Below, one piece after another: positions 1-7,910 of a stretch of DNA of 33,216 nucleotides (its first letter is position 1; each line of letters starts with the position of its first letter). The DNA lies in NCBI RefSeq assembly GCF_014212135.1, contig NZ_JACJVQ010000031.1, positions 1 to 33,216 on the forward strand, read 5' to 3'. This stretch comes from Cohnella thailandensis. GTDB taxonomy: Bacteria > Bacillota > Bacilli > Paenibacillales > Paenibacillaceae. Made by a program: the position numbers and the translations under genes. The notes below the pieces were generated by a model. It did no database searches and was not told the origin of the DNA. It saw only the letters and a list, made by a program, of their open reading frames with translations.

Positions 1-87
1 AGCCAGCACGGCAAGTGAGATTCTAATGAACGCTAACTCGTTTCGTATCCGGTTATCAGGGCGCAAGCTTTGACCAACTGAAGATGG

Positions 88-204
88 TTTGGTGATGATG
101 GCGGAGGGGTTCCACGCGTACCCATCTCGAACACGACCGTTAAGCCCTCCAGCGCCGATGGTACTTGGACCGCAGGGTCCTGGGAGAGTAGGATGTTGCC
201 AAGC
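88..204 (+). rRNA. rrf: 5S ribosomal RNA
   Basis: About 117 nt that match the Bacillales 5S rRNA pattern. The 5' end TTTGGTGATGATGGCGGAGG can pair with the 3' end GATGTTGCCAAGC, and the conserved internal blocks CGAACACGACCGTTAAGCCC and CAGCGCCGATGGTA are present. Bases 1-87 are the spacer after the 23S gene, which lies outside the window; I see no tRNA in it. The ends were set by the terminal pairing. The rRNA operon runs in the plus direction and is followed directly by a terminator. Confidence 0.97.
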
Positions 205-216
205 CGACAAGCAGAG

Positions 217-245
217 AAAGCACCCAGCGATGGGTGCTTTTTTGC
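217..245 (+). terminator. rRNA operon terminator
   Basis: Perfect 10-bp stem AAAGCACCCA / TGGGTGCTTT around the loop GCGA, followed by a T run, starting 12 bases after the 5S gene. It is a classical intrinsic terminator ending the rRNA operon. Confidence 0.93.
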
Positions 246-332
246 TTGTGCGTAGGCGGATTTAATTTTCGGCCTCCAGGAGGAAGCCGCAAGATTAGGA
301 TCAGAAGACTTAGTTCGATCCTAGATGTTCTC

Positions 333-364
333 CAAAAAAAAGACCCGCAGCACAAGTCTGCGGG
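333..364 (-). terminator. terminator of the minus-strand membrane protein gene
   Basis: Read on the minus strand this is CCCGCAG, a 7-base loop, CTGCGGG, then TC and eight T. It lies about 90 bases downstream of the stop codon of the gene at 457-966 and faces the right way to terminate it. Confidence 0.85.
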
Positions 365-456
365 CAAAGTCTATATATATCAGAAGGGGTCATGTGTTTA
401 TCTTAACGGCTGCGGATTAAAGGGTCCTGATAGAAACCTTAAAATTAGATGAATGT

Positions 457-966
457 TTAGCGGTGATAATAAGAGATTTCGGAGCCTTCCAGCCGAATGA
501 CCCCGTCGCTCAGCTCCTTGCGGGTCCGAAGCAGGAGGAAGAAGCGAGGCGCCAGCAGCCAGACGTGCCAGAAGATCAAGGCGACGACCAAACTGGAGCT
601 TGTCCAAGGGTAGAACAGGCCTGCCACGCAGCAGCCGACGAGCAGCAGATGCAGATGCAGCCTTCGGAACAAGGAGAGACTGGTGTCCGATACGGGCAGC
701 GGGCCGATCCACGGGAGATCGAATCGCAGGAACCATTTTTTCTCCGCCGGCTCTTCCACTCTTCGCAGCGTGATCTTAAGAACGATAGCATGCACGGCGA
801 ACATAACGGAGAGTCCGAGCAAGGAATAAAGCAGCCCTCTCCATGCGTCCAGAATCGTCAGCGCGGCGATACCCATAAGGGCGGCGGCCAAATAAGCGTA
901 CTTCATCTCCGGAAGGAGAGTCAGCTTGCGGATTAGCTTATAATGATAGATAGTCGGGTCCTTCAT
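457..966 (-). CDS. Small integral membrane protein of unknown function
   Basis: A 169-residue protein I do not recognise as a named family. Hydrophobic stretches at about residues 25-43, 45-65, 107-125 and 127-147 suggest four membrane spans. There is a charged region between the two pairs (RRVEEPAEKKW near residue 70) and a short charged C-terminus. The start is supported by AAGGAG 8 bases upstream of the ATG on the minus strand, and the gene has its own downstream terminator, so it looks real and transcribed alone. It sits between an rRNA operon and gin, where B. subtilis has no equivalent. Function cannot be inferred from its neighbours. Confidence 0.82.
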   Translation of the reverse strand: MKDPTIYHYKLIRKLTLLPEMKYAYLAAALMGIAALTILDAWRGLLYSLLGLSVMFAVHAIVLKITLRRVEEPAEKKWFLRFDLPWIGPLPVSDTSLSLFRRLHLHLLLVGCCVAGLFYPWTSSSLVVALIFWHVWLLAPRFFLLLRTRKELSDGVIRLEGSEISYYHR

Positions 967-1057
967 TCGAATAACTCCTTACGAACGCACTCTGTTCTTT
1001 ACTATCGGCGTATGGGAGGGGAAATGTTAAGATTCGGAGGGCGACTGCTATTATTGA

Positions 1058-1088
1058 TGTATATTTTCATAGAATATACCCCATACTA
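1058..1088 (+). promoter_or_regulatory. Predicted forespore (sigma-F/sigma-G) promoter of gin
   Basis: TGTATA at 1058-1063 and CATACTA at 1082-1088, separated by 18 bases. Both elements match the known B. subtilis sigma-G consensus exactly and fit sigma-F as well. B. subtilis csfB is transcribed in the forespore, so the match is biologically consistent. The call is by inspection only. Confidence 0.7.
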
Positions 1089-1120
1089 TAAGTTATAAGG
1101 CATAGAAAGCAGGGATGGCA

Positions 1121-1306
1121 ATGGATCAGGATCGCATGGAAACCTGTATTGTCTGCGGCCAACCGAAAGAAGAAGGCATTCATATCGTGAATGAATTTAT
1201 CTGCATCTCTTGCGAGATGGAAATGGTACAGACGAAAGTAGAAGACGAGAAATATCCGTTCTTCGTTAATCGGCTTAGACGGATAGCGGTCCGTTATCAT
1301 GTTTAA
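1121..1306 (+). CDS. csfB: Anti-sigma factor Gin (CsfB), inhibitor of sigma-G
   Basis: Small zinc-binding protein of about 61 residues. It contains CIVCG near the N-terminus and CISC about 20 residues later, the paired CxxC knuckles of the Gin/CsfB family. In B. subtilis this protein holds sigma-G (and sigma-E) inactive at the wrong time or in the wrong compartment. An ATG at 1115 is in frame, but AGGG at 1111-1114 lies 6 bases before the ATG at 1121, so the later start is preferred; the earlier one would add two residues. The position just after an rRNA operon and before the yaaO-like gene is as in B. subtilis. A forespore-type promoter lies upstream and a terminator follows. Confidence 0.9.
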   Translation: MDQDRMETCIVCGQPKEEGIHIVNEFICISCEMEMVQTKVEDEKYPFFVNRLRRIAVRYHV

Positions 1307-1330
1307 GCGATGAAACGCAACGAGGTAAGA

Positions 1331-1369
1331 ACCGTTTGCTCTTGATGGACAGGAGCGGACGGTTTTTTT
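1331..1369 (+). terminator. Terminator after gin
   Basis: Eleven-base-pair stem ACCGTTTGCTC / GAGCGGACGGT (two G-T pairs) followed by seven T. Its T run directly abuts the -10 element of the next gene. Confidence 0.85.
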
Positions 1370-1372
1370 GTT

Positions 1373-1381
1373 TGGTATAAT
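1373..1381 (+). promoter_or_regulatory. Extended -10 promoter of the PLP decarboxylase gene
   Basis: TGGTATAAT, a perfect sigma-A -10 hexamer with an upstream TG. No good -35 is visible because the gin terminator stem occupies that place. This position also argues that translation starts downstream, at 1413. Confidence 0.6.
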
Positions 1382-1412
1382 AGACCGAAGTCATGGAAAG
1401 GAACGGTGGAAA

Positions 1413-2879
1413 ATGAACGGGAACGCGGATCGTGCTCCTCTATTGGAAGCATTGCTGATGCACGCGGAACGGCGGCCAACAAGCTTTCATGTGCCGGGTC
1501 ATAAGCAGCGCGAAGCGAAGTATCGGACGGACCAGACGGACTCCCTCTACCGAGATCTGCTCGCTATCGACGTCACGGAACTGTCCGATACGGACGATCT
1601 CCACCATCCCGAAGGAGTTATCGCCGAAGCGGAGCGGCTTGTCGCGGACTGCTTCGGCGCCGAGGAGAGCTGCCTTCTGGTAGGGGGCAGCACGTCCGGC
1701 AACCTGGCGATGATTCTAGGCGTCTGCGAGCCGGGGGAGCTTGTTCTCGTTCAACGCAACGTCCATAAATCGGTGATTCACGGGCTGATCCTTGCCGGAG
1801 CTCAAGCGGTGTTCTTATCTCCGGTCATCGACCCGGAGACGGGTCTTGCTCTGGCTCCCTCCCCAAGCACGGTTATGGCAGCTATAGAACGCTACCCGGA
1901 AGCGAAGGCTCTCTTCCTGAGCAACCCGAATTACTATGGGCATTCCTCCGATCTCCGCGATCACGTCGCGCTTGCCCATCGATATGGAATTCCGGTTCTT
2001 GTCGATGAAGCGCACGGACCTCATTTCGGACGGCATTCGTCATTCCCGACGAGCGCACTAAGCCTTGGAGCGGATGCGGTCGTTCAATCGGCGCACAAAA
2101 TGCTGTCCGCCATGACGATGGGGGCCTATCTTCATATGCAAGGGGACCGGGTAGACAAGGAGAGCATTCGACAATACCTAAGAATGGTGCAGAGCTCGAG
2201 TCCCTCGTATCCGATCATGGCTTCCCTTGATCTGGCTCGCTGGCAGGTGCAGACCAAAGGCGAAGAGTTGTTTCACTCCGCTCTGGCAGCTGCGAGAAAC
2301 ATTCGGGAGAGCCTTGGAACCTCTCCGATTCGTACGCTCCTTCTGCAGAGTCCGCGGGTCAATTGGCAGGGGGATCCGCTGAAGATCGTCCTGACCGACG
2401 CGACGGCAACGCTGTCGGGCTTCGAGCTGCGCGATGAGCTGGAGGCGCTGGGCTGCCTTGCGGAGATGGCGGACGATCGTTACGTCGTTCTTGCCCTAGG
2501 CACGGGAACACGAGAGGAAGATGGAGACGTATTGATTCGGGCCGTCAGGAAAATCATTCATAAATTCGGTCTCGAGAGGAAAGCCTATAAAGAAACCTCT
2601 CCGGGAGAAGTCCAAGCCCCGGACAGTCCCTACTCGCTTCCCGCCCGGTTCTCCCGCCATTCTCTTCCTACCGAACCCATTAAATTGGAGGAGGCGGAAG
2701 GACGGATCTGCGGCGAATGGATCATTCCCTATCCGCCAGGCATTCCGGAGCTTTATCCCGGGGAGATCATTACCGCCGCAGCGATTAACCGCCTTAAGCA
2801 GTGGAGGATCCAAGGCTCTCGAATTCAGGGCGCCGAGGATGCCGAGCTTAAACGCTTGCGCGTTGTCGTACAGGGTTAA
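1413..2879 (+). CDS. PLP-dependent Orn/Lys/Arg decarboxylase family protein (YaaO-like)
   Basis: A 488-residue fold-type I pyridoxal-phosphate enzyme of the Orn/Lys/Arg decarboxylase family, related to B. subtilis YaaO. Visible motifs are FHVPGHKQ near the N-terminus, LVGGSTSGNLA (cofactor phosphate region), VDEAHGPHFG around residue 200, and SAHKMLSAMTMGAYLH, in which Lys229 is the expected Schiff-base lysine. A smaller C-terminal domain ends in IPYPPGIPELYPGE, typical of the family. The start at 1413 has GAAAGGA about 10 bases upstream; a longer TTG-initiated frame from 1368 would run through the promoter. The substrate (arginine, lysine or ornithine) cannot be told from sequence. It lies 41 bases before the next gene, probably in the same transcript. 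Confidence 0.92.
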   Translation: MNGNADRAPLLEALLMHAERRPTSFHVPGHKQREAKYRTDQTDSLYRDLLAIDVTELSDTDDLHHPEGVIAEAERLVADCFGAEESCLLVGGSTSGNLAMILGVCEPGELVLVQRNVHKSVIHGLILAGAQAVFLSPVIDPETGLALAPSPSTVMAAIERYPEAKALFLSNPNYYGHSSDLRDHVALAHRYGIPVLVDEAHGPHFGRHSSFPTSALSLGADAVVQSAHKMLSAMTMGAYLHMQGDRVDKESIRQYLRMVQSSSPSYPIMASLDLARWQVQTKGEELFHSALAAARNIRESLGTSPIRTLLLQSPRVNWQGDPLKIVLTDATATLSGFELRDELEALGCLAEMADDRYVVLALGTGTREEDGDVLIRAVRKIIHKFGLERKAYKETSPGEVQAPDSPYSLPARFSRHSLPTEPIKLEEAEGRICGEWIIPYPPGIPELYPGEIITAAAINRLKQWRIQGSRIQGAEDAELKRLRVVVQG

Positions 2880-2920
2880 GGGGCGAAGGGCAGGAGGATT
2901 CAAAGGAGCCGACTCGTTTC

Positions 2921-4366
2921 ATGAATCGTACGGATGACGATATTCGCCTCGCGATCGGCCGCATCGCGGCCCTGATGGCTTCCCTTCTGATCGTAAGCCT
3001 TATAATGACCTCTCCGATCGTCGGAGTGGCGGACAACGGGGATTTCGCCCGGGTGATGGGCGCTTCGGGAATCGCGCCGCTCGATCCGTCCGAATCTTAC
3101 GGCGAGCGTTATTTCCGGCATGCCCACTCCCATTACGCCTACGGAACGTTCCTCTCGGGTGGATATGTATCGACGCACGTGCTGCTTGTCGCGCTCTCCG
3201 GCTTATTGTCCCGCCTGCTCCTCGAGCCGGTGTACGATATCCGCTGCCTGGGACTCCTCTATACGATCGCGATTTTGTTCGCGATTCTTCTGCTCGTCCG
3301 CCACATGCCCGAGCTTAAGACCAGAAAGGGAACCGTTCTTCTCTCCTCGGCCTTTAGCATCGCGCTTGCCTTGGTCTTTCTGGACATCGGTTACCTGGCC
3401 TACTTCCAATCCTTCTTCGGCGAGCCCTACGCGATGGTAGCCATGCTTCTTATGACGGCTGCCGCTCTGGCTCTGACCTCTTCCCAAGCCCCCTCCGGCA
3501 AGCTGTTGGCCTTGTTCGTCTGTTCGGCGCTGGCCGTCGCCACCGCCAAAATCCAGTACGCCCCGTTAGGCTTCGTCTTCGCGATGCTTGCCTGGAGGCT
3601 GCGGGACCTGCAAACGAGCGTTCGCTGGCGACGGCAGGTCCGGGTCGGAGCTTGCCTCATCGCCGCAGGATCGATTGCTATGATGATAGCGGCTCCGAAT
3701 CGGCTCGTTCACACCAACCTATACCAGTCCATCTTTTACGGAGTGCTTAAAGACACCCCCTCTATCGAAGCGGACCTTAAAGAGCTCGGGATTCCGCCTA
3801 AGTATGCCGTTCTCGCCGGAACGAATTATTTTCAGAAGGATACCGCCATTCCCCAGAGAGACGCTGCCCTCAAACGGGAAGTCCTCGATCGGCTCAGCCA
3901 CCGAACCATCGCGATGTTTTATCTTAAACACCCCGGGCGACTCCTCGAGAAGATGAAGAAGGCCGCTCTGGCAGGGACGTCGATCCGCCCTTATTACCTG
4001 GGAAATTATGATAAGACCGACGGCAAACCGAAGGGCGCCTTGAGCTACCGATTCAGCGCCTGGAGCGAATTCAAGCATCAAAGGATGCCGAAGAGCCTCG
4101 GATGGTTCGCCATCGTTTATTCGGGGTACATGTTGGTTATCGGCGCGGGCTGGCTCCGAAGCCGGTCCAGAAGCGCCAAATTCGCATTCGAGACGTTGGC
4201 GGTCGTGGCGGCGTGCGGGATTTTCGCTTTCGTCATTCCTTTAATCGGGGACGGGGAGGCGGATCTGGGCAAGCATTTGTTCCTGTTCAACGTCTGTTTC
4301 GATATGATGCTGGTCTGTCTTCTTTTTCTCGGATTGTACGGTCTGGGCAAAAGACTGGAACGATAG
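2921..4366 (+). CDS. Polytopic membrane protein, possible GT-C-type glycosyltransferase
   Basis: A 481-residue protein with roughly ten to twelve hydrophobic segments. The first span (about residues 14-36) is followed by VADNGDFARVM, an acidic first outer loop of the sort seen in GT-C-fold glycosyltransferases. A long, mostly hydrophilic stretch at about residues 265-390 (including LKELGIPPKYAVLAG) separates N-terminal and C-terminal membrane blocks. I do not recognise a named family, so the GT-C idea is inference from architecture. AAAGGAG lies 12 bases before the ATG. It sits between the yaaO-like gene and tmk, which are adjacent in B. subtilis, so it is an insertion relative to that order. 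Base composition resembles its neighbours, giving no sign of recent transfer. Confidence 0.82.
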   Translation: MNRTDDDIRLAIGRIAALMASLLIVSLIMTSPIVGVADNGDFARVMGASGIAPLDPSESYGERYFRHAHSHYAYGTFLSGGYVSTHVLLVALSGLLSRLLLEPVYDIRCLGLLYTIAILFAILLLVRHMPELKTRKGTVLLSSAFSIALALVFLDIGYLAYFQSFFGEPYAMVAMLLMTAAALALTSSQAPSGKLLALFVCSALAVATAKIQYAPLGFVFAMLAWRLRDLQTSVRWRRQVRVGACLIAAGSIAMMIAAPNRLVHTNLYQSIFYGVLKDTPSIEADLKELGIPPKYAVLAGTNYFQKDTAIPQRDAALKREVLDRLSHRTIAMFYLKHPGRLLEKMKKAALAGTSIRPYYLGNYDKTDGKPKGALSYRFSAWSEFKHQRMPKSLGWFAIVYSGYMLVIGAGWLRSRSRSAKFAFETLAVVAACGIFAFVIPLIGDGEADLGKHLFLFNVCFDMMLVCLLFLGLYGLGKRLER

Positions 4367-4389
4367 GGACGCGGAGGAGCCCTATAGTA

Positions 4390-4395
4390 TATAAT
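4390..4395 (+). promoter_or_regulatory. Possible -10 element upstream of tmk
   Basis: TATAAT in an AT-rich patch between the membrane-protein gene and tmk. There is no convincing -35 or TG extension, so this is tentative. It could give tmk-darA-yaaR their own transcript. Confidence 0.35.
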
Positions 4396-4433
4396 GATTA
4401 GAGAAATAGAAGACGCGAGGATGGGCATCGTTC

Positions 4434-5099
4434 ATGACGAAAGGGTATTTTCTATCGGTTGAAGGGAATGAAGGGGCCGGCAAGTCGACCGCGCTGTCGA
4501 TGGCGGCCGAGCATCTGACCGGCAGGGGCATCGAAGTGGTCATGTCGCGCGAGCCGGGAGGAATTGCGATCGCGGAGCAAATCCGTTCGATCATCTTGGA
4601 TAAAGACAATACCGCTATGGACGCGCGGACGGAAGCGCTTCTGTATGCGGCTTCGAGAAGGCAGCACTTCGTGGAGAAGATCGTTCCGACGTTAGAGTCC
4701 GGCAGGACGATCCTGTGCGACCGATTCATCGACAGCAGCCTTGCTTACCAGGGATATGCGCGCGGCATCGGAATCGAGGAGATTCTGGCCATCAATCAAT
4801 TCGCGATCGAGGATACGTTCCCGGACCTCACCTTGTTTCTGGACGTCGATCCGGAGCTCGGCCTTGCCCGCATCAACGCGAACAAGAATCGAGAGATCAA
4901 TCGATTGGATCTGGAGGCGCTCGGCTTCCATCAACGGGTACGGGAAGGCTACCTGAAGATTGCGGCGAGATTCCCGGAACGAATCGTCCGAATCGACGCC
5001 AATCGTTCGGTCGAGGAAGTTCTGGAGAGCATGAAGCAAGCGCTGGATGCGTTCTTGGCCCGCAAGTCCCGTGTCGCGAAACATTCGTTTGGCGGATAA
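4434..5099 (+). CDS. tmk: Thymidylate kinase
   Basis: A 221-residue P-loop kinase that phosphorylates dTMP to dTDP for DNA synthesis. The Walker A motif is EGNEGAGKST at residues 10-19. SREPGG follows near residue 40, and the DR(F) motif CDRFIDSSLAYQGYARG is in the middle. Length is normal for bacterial Tmk (about 210 residues). The best Shine-Dalgarno is GAGG about 13 bases upstream, rather far, but no better in-frame start is available. It heads tmk-darA-yaaR exactly as in B. subtilis. Confidence 0.96.
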   Translation: MTKGYFLSVEGNEGAGKSTALSMAAEHLTGRGIEVVMSREPGGIAIAEQIRSIILDKDNTAMDARTEALLYAASRRQHFVEKIVPTLESGRTILCDRFIDSSLAYQGYARGIGIEEILAINQFAIEDTFPDLTLFLDVDPELGLARINANKNREINRLDLEALGFHQRVREGYLKIAARFPERIVRIDANRSVEEVLESMKQALDAFLARKSRVAKHSFGG

Positions 5100-5174
5100 A
5101 GAGGATTTTGACCGCAACGTGTCTAATTATATGTATTGGAAGCCATTGCCGATATCTGAAGGAGGGACAGGCAG

Positions 5175-5504
5175 ATGAAGCTGTTGATTGCCGTCATTCA
5201 GGATAAGGATAGCAGCAGATTGTCGAACGCTCTCATTAAAGAAGGATTCCGGGCAACGAAGCTCGCCAGTACGGGCGGTTTCCTTCGCGCGGGCAACACG
5301 ACTTTTCTTATAGGCGTCGAGGATGAGAGAATTCAGCAGGTGCTCGACGTCATTCGGGCGAATTGCAAGATTCGCGACCAGCTGGTGACGCCGGTGTCCC
5401 CGGTCAGCGGAGCAGCCGACTCGTATATTCCGTTCCCCGTGGAAGTTCAGGTGGGCGGCGCCGCGGTATTCGTGCTGCCGGTCGAGAGGTTCGAACATTT
5501 CTAA
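5175..5504 (+). CDS. darA: Cyclic-di-AMP receptor DarA (PII-like, YaaQ/PstA)
   Basis: A 109-residue PII-like signal protein. B. subtilis DarA and S. aureus PstA bind cyclic di-AMP as trimers. The characteristic segments MKLLIAVIQDKDSSRLS at the N-terminus, ATKLASTGGFLRAGNTTF at about residues 28-45, and the C-terminal VGGAAVFVLPVERFEHF are present. The TGGFLRAGNTT loop is part of the nucleotide pocket in solved homologues. AAGGAGG lies 9 bases before the ATG. Its output partner is not established in the family. A cyclic-di-AMP riboswitch occurs further along this window. Confidence 0.95.
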   Translation: MKLLIAVIQDKDSSRLSNALIKEGFRATKLASTGGFLRAGNTTFLIGVEDERIQQVLDVIRANCKIRDQLVTPVSPVSGAADSYIPFPVEVQVGGAAVFVLPVERFEHF

Positions 5505-5525
5505 CGAGCAGCGTGGTGAAACGTA

Positions 5526-5969
5526 ATGAAGATCGAGCCCGGATTTCGCCCCTTCAACAAAACCCTCGTTCGCAACGATTCTCCGAATCGGCAAGCGCAG
5601 ACGCAGACGTTCGGAGACTTCATGCAGCATCAAGAGGAGAGCCGCACGATCGAGGAGCTGAACCGCAAGCTGGTGGAGATCGGAGCGCAGGGAGATCGCC
5701 TGATGCGCTCCATGACCGTTCGCGAGCTGAAGCAGTATCGCCTTATGGTCAAGAGCTTTCTGGAGGATACGTTAAGACGGGGAATCAAGCTTAAAGAAAC
5801 CAAAGGCTGGGACAAGCGCGGCCGGGGCAAAAGATACAAGATTCTCGAGGAAGTCGATTCCCTGCTCGTCGCGATGGGAGAGGAGCTGCTTCAGAGCGAG
5901 GAAGGGCGCTTGGAGCTGCTGGAGAAGGTCGGCGAAATTCGCGGCTTGCTGATTAATTTAGTCTTCTGA
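5526..5969 (+). CDS. yaaR: YaaR family protein (DUF327)
   Basis: A 147-residue, mostly helical, charged protein matching the YaaR/DUF327 family found between yaaQ and holB in Bacillales. Recognisable family features are the central MTVRELKQYRLMVKSFLEDTL and the following KETKGWDKRGRGKRYKILEEVDSLL. No enzymatic motif, signal peptide or membrane span is visible; its function is not known to me. The start codon is 21 bases after the darA stop with only a weak ribosome-binding site (GTGGTGAAA). A terminator-like hairpin follows immediately. Confidence 0.9.
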   Translation: MKIEPGFRPFNKTLVRNDSPNRQAQTQTFGDFMQHQEESRTIEELNRKLVEIGAQGDRLMRSMTVRELKQYRLMVKSFLEDTLRRGIKLKETKGWDKRGRGKRYKILEEVDSLLVAMGEELLQSEEGRLELLEKVGEIRGLLINLVF

Positions 5970-5983
5970 TGGATAGCATGTGC

Positions 5984-6047
5984 AAGGCCGTCTGCGCGAA
6001 TGTCGAGCCGACTTAGTCGAACAATCGCGAGCGGCCTTTGTTTTTTT
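5984..6047 (+). terminator. Terminator between yaaR and holB
   Basis: Outer stem AAGGCCG / CGGCCTT, interrupted, then extended by CGCGA / TCGCG and a further weak inner stem (TCGA / TCGA), followed by TTTGTTTTTTT. It lies inside what is usually treated as one operon. Confidence 0.75.
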
Positions 6048-6082
6048 ATATACGAATTTCAGCCGGAGAGGAGGACATTCGG

Positions 6083-7060
6083 ATGTCCATGCAAGACGTT
6101 CCGGGCCAGCGCCGGGCGAAGGCGCTGCTGCAGAACGCGCTGCGCGCCGGCAAGGTCGCGCACGCCTACTTGTTCGCGGGACCGGCGGGGAGCGGCAAGA
6201 GGGCGATGGCGGAGGCGTTCGCCCAGACTTTGTTCTGCGAGAAGCAGGGCATCGATGCTTGCGGAGAATGCCTGGAATGCCGCAAAGTGCTGCACGGCAA
6301 CCATCCCGATCTTCACATGGTCGTTCCGGACGGCGCCACCGTCAAGATCGAGCAGATTCGCGAGCTGCAGAAGGAATTGTCTTACCGAAGCGCGGGAGCG
6401 GGACGCAAGGTTTATATAATAGAAGGCGCGGAGACGATGACGACGCCGGCGGCGAACAGCCTGCTTAAATTCCTCGAGGAGCCGAACTCTCCGATCAATG
6501 CCATTCTGCTTGCGCCGAGCGCCCAATCGGTGCTGCCGACCATCCTGTCGAGAAGCCAATTGGTGCCGTTCGTGCCAGGGGATCCGGAGGAATTGGAGCA
6601 GGCGTTGATCTCCGAAGGGAAGCCTGCGCTGCTGGCGAGAGCCGCGGTGCACATGACGTCCGGGCTCGAGGCGGCAAGGGCTCTCTGCCAGGAGAATTGG
6701 TTTGCAGAAACTCGAAACGTAGTGATACAATTAGGTAAGGAGAATTCGTCCCGATTTCCTGCTGCGTTGCTTACGGCTCAACAGCAGGTCTTCAAGACGG
6801 ATGTTGCCGAACATACAGATACATTGCTGCAGATGTTTGCCTTGTGGTATAGAGATATGATTTATGTCATTACCGGCCGAGAGACAAGAATCGTGTTCTC
6901 GGATCAGTTAGAATGGATTGCCAAGCACGCTTGGAGCCGCAGCCTAGACCATTGGCTCGCGGCGATGGAAGCGGCGCTGACGGCGGCTCGCCGAATCAAG
7001 GCGCATGTTCAGCCGCAGTTGGCCCTTGAGCAATTCCTGGTTAAGTCGCGGGAGGGATAG
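6083..7060 (+). CDS. holB: DNA polymerase III delta-prime subunit
   Basis: A 325-residue clamp-loader AAA+ protein. The N-terminal region has GQRRAKALLQNAL and the P-loop GPAGSGKRAMAEAF at about residues 31-44. The zinc module CGECLECRKVLHGNHPD follows, then a Walker B-like IIEGAETMTTPAANSLLKFLEEP. A C-terminal helical collar domain completes it. In the clamp loader it cooperates with DnaX and HolA to load the sliding clamp. The start at 6083 has GAGAGGAGG 8 bases upstream; a longer frame from 6038 would begin within the terminator T run. The GGAGGGAT at the end of this gene is the ribosome-binding site for the next. Confidence 0.95.
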   Translation: MSMQDVPGQRRAKALLQNALRAGKVAHAYLFAGPAGSGKRAMAEAFAQTLFCEKQGIDACGECLECRKVLHGNHPDLHMVVPDGATVKIEQIRELQKELSYRSAGAGRKVYIIEGAETMTTPAANSLLKFLEEPNSPINAILLAPSAQSVLPTILSRSQLVPFVPGDPEELEQALISEGKPALLARAAVHMTSGLEAARALCQENWFAETRNVVIQLGKENSSRFPAALLTAQQQVFKTDVAEHTDTLLQMFALWYRDMIYVITGRETRIVFSDQLEWIAKHAWSRSLDHWLAAMEAALTAARRIKAHVQPQLALEQFLVKSREG

Positions 7061-7063
7061 ATA

Positions 7064-7864
7064 GTGTACGACGTTGTCGGCGTCCGCTTCAAGAAGGCGG
7101 GCAAGGTCTACTATTTCGATCCCGCCGAGCATTCGGTGTCCAAAGATCAGAACGTTATCGTAGAGACGGCCCGCGGAGTGGAATACGGTCAGGTGGTCAT
7201 CGGACCGAAGACCGTGGGAGAAGACGACGTGGTGCTGCCGCTTAAGAAGGTCATTCGAGTCGCGGGCGATCAAGACGCCCGCGCCGTCGAAGAGAATCGG
7301 AACGCGGCGAAGAACGCCTTCGCGATAGGTTTGCAGAAGATCAAGGACCATCAGTTGAAGATGAAGCTGGTCGACGTGGAATACACGTTCGACCGCAACA
7401 AAATTATCTTCTATTTCACGGCGGAAGGCCGCGTCGACTTCCGGGAGCTCGTCAAGGACTTGGCGGGAGTGTTCCGGACTCGCATCGAATTGCGGCAGAT
7501 CGGCGTGCGCGATGAAGCGAAGATGCTGGGCGGAATCGGCCCGTGCGGACGGATTCTGTGCTGCTCGTCTTGGTTGGGAGACTTCGAGCCCGTCTCGATC
7601 AAGATGGCTAAGGATCAGAATCTGTCTCTCAACCCGACGAAGATATCGGGTCTGTGCGGGAGATTGATGTGTTGTCTGAAGTATGAGCATGACAACTATG
7701 AGAGTGCAAGAGAAGAGATGCCGGCGGTCGGCAAGATCGTCATAACCTCGTTCGGTGAGGGCAAGGTCGTCGGTTTGAACGTAGGCAATCGCATGGTGCA
7801 TGTCCAATTGTTCGACCTCGGCAAAGTAAAAGAACTATCGTTTGAGGATGTCGTGGTCAAATAA
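7064..7864 (+). CDS. yaaT: Stage 0 sporulation / RNase Y-associated protein YaaT (PSP1 domain)
   Basis: A 266-residue PSP1 C-terminal-domain protein. In B. subtilis YaaT (RicT) forms a complex with YmcA and YlbF that acts with RNase Y and influences phosphorelay output and sporulation. Diagnostic segments are VVGVRFKKAGKVYYFDP at the N-terminus, the cysteine pair ICCGP-like region seen here as IGPCGRILCCSSWL (around residue 165), and SGLCGRLMCCLKYEHD (around residue 200). These cysteines are consistent with the iron-sulfur ligands reported for RicT. It starts with GTG three bases after the holB stop, with GGAGGGAT overlapping holB, so translation is probably coupled. Confidence 0.95.
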   Translation: MYDVVGVRFKKAGKVYYFDPAEHSVSKDQNVIVETARGVEYGQVVIGPKTVGEDDVVLPLKKVIRVAGDQDARAVEENRNAAKNAFAIGLQKIKDHQLKMKLVDVEYTFDRNKIIFYFTAEGRVDFRELVKDLAGVFRTRIELRQIGVRDEAKMLGGIGPCGRILCCSSWLGDFEPVSIKMAKDQNLSLNPTKISGLCGRLMCCLKYEHDNYESAREEMPAVGKIVITSFGEGKVVGLNVGNRMVHVQLFDLGKVKELSFEDVVVK

Positions 7865-7910
7865 CCGTTTCGACACTGACACAACCTGATGCTTGAGGTG
7901 TAAGCTGTTG

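Noticed and set aside
234..452. Plus-strand frame of 72 codons after the 5S terminator.
   Set aside because: Starts in the terminator stem, lacks a ribosome-binding site and resembles no protein; the region reads as spacer with a minus-strand terminator.
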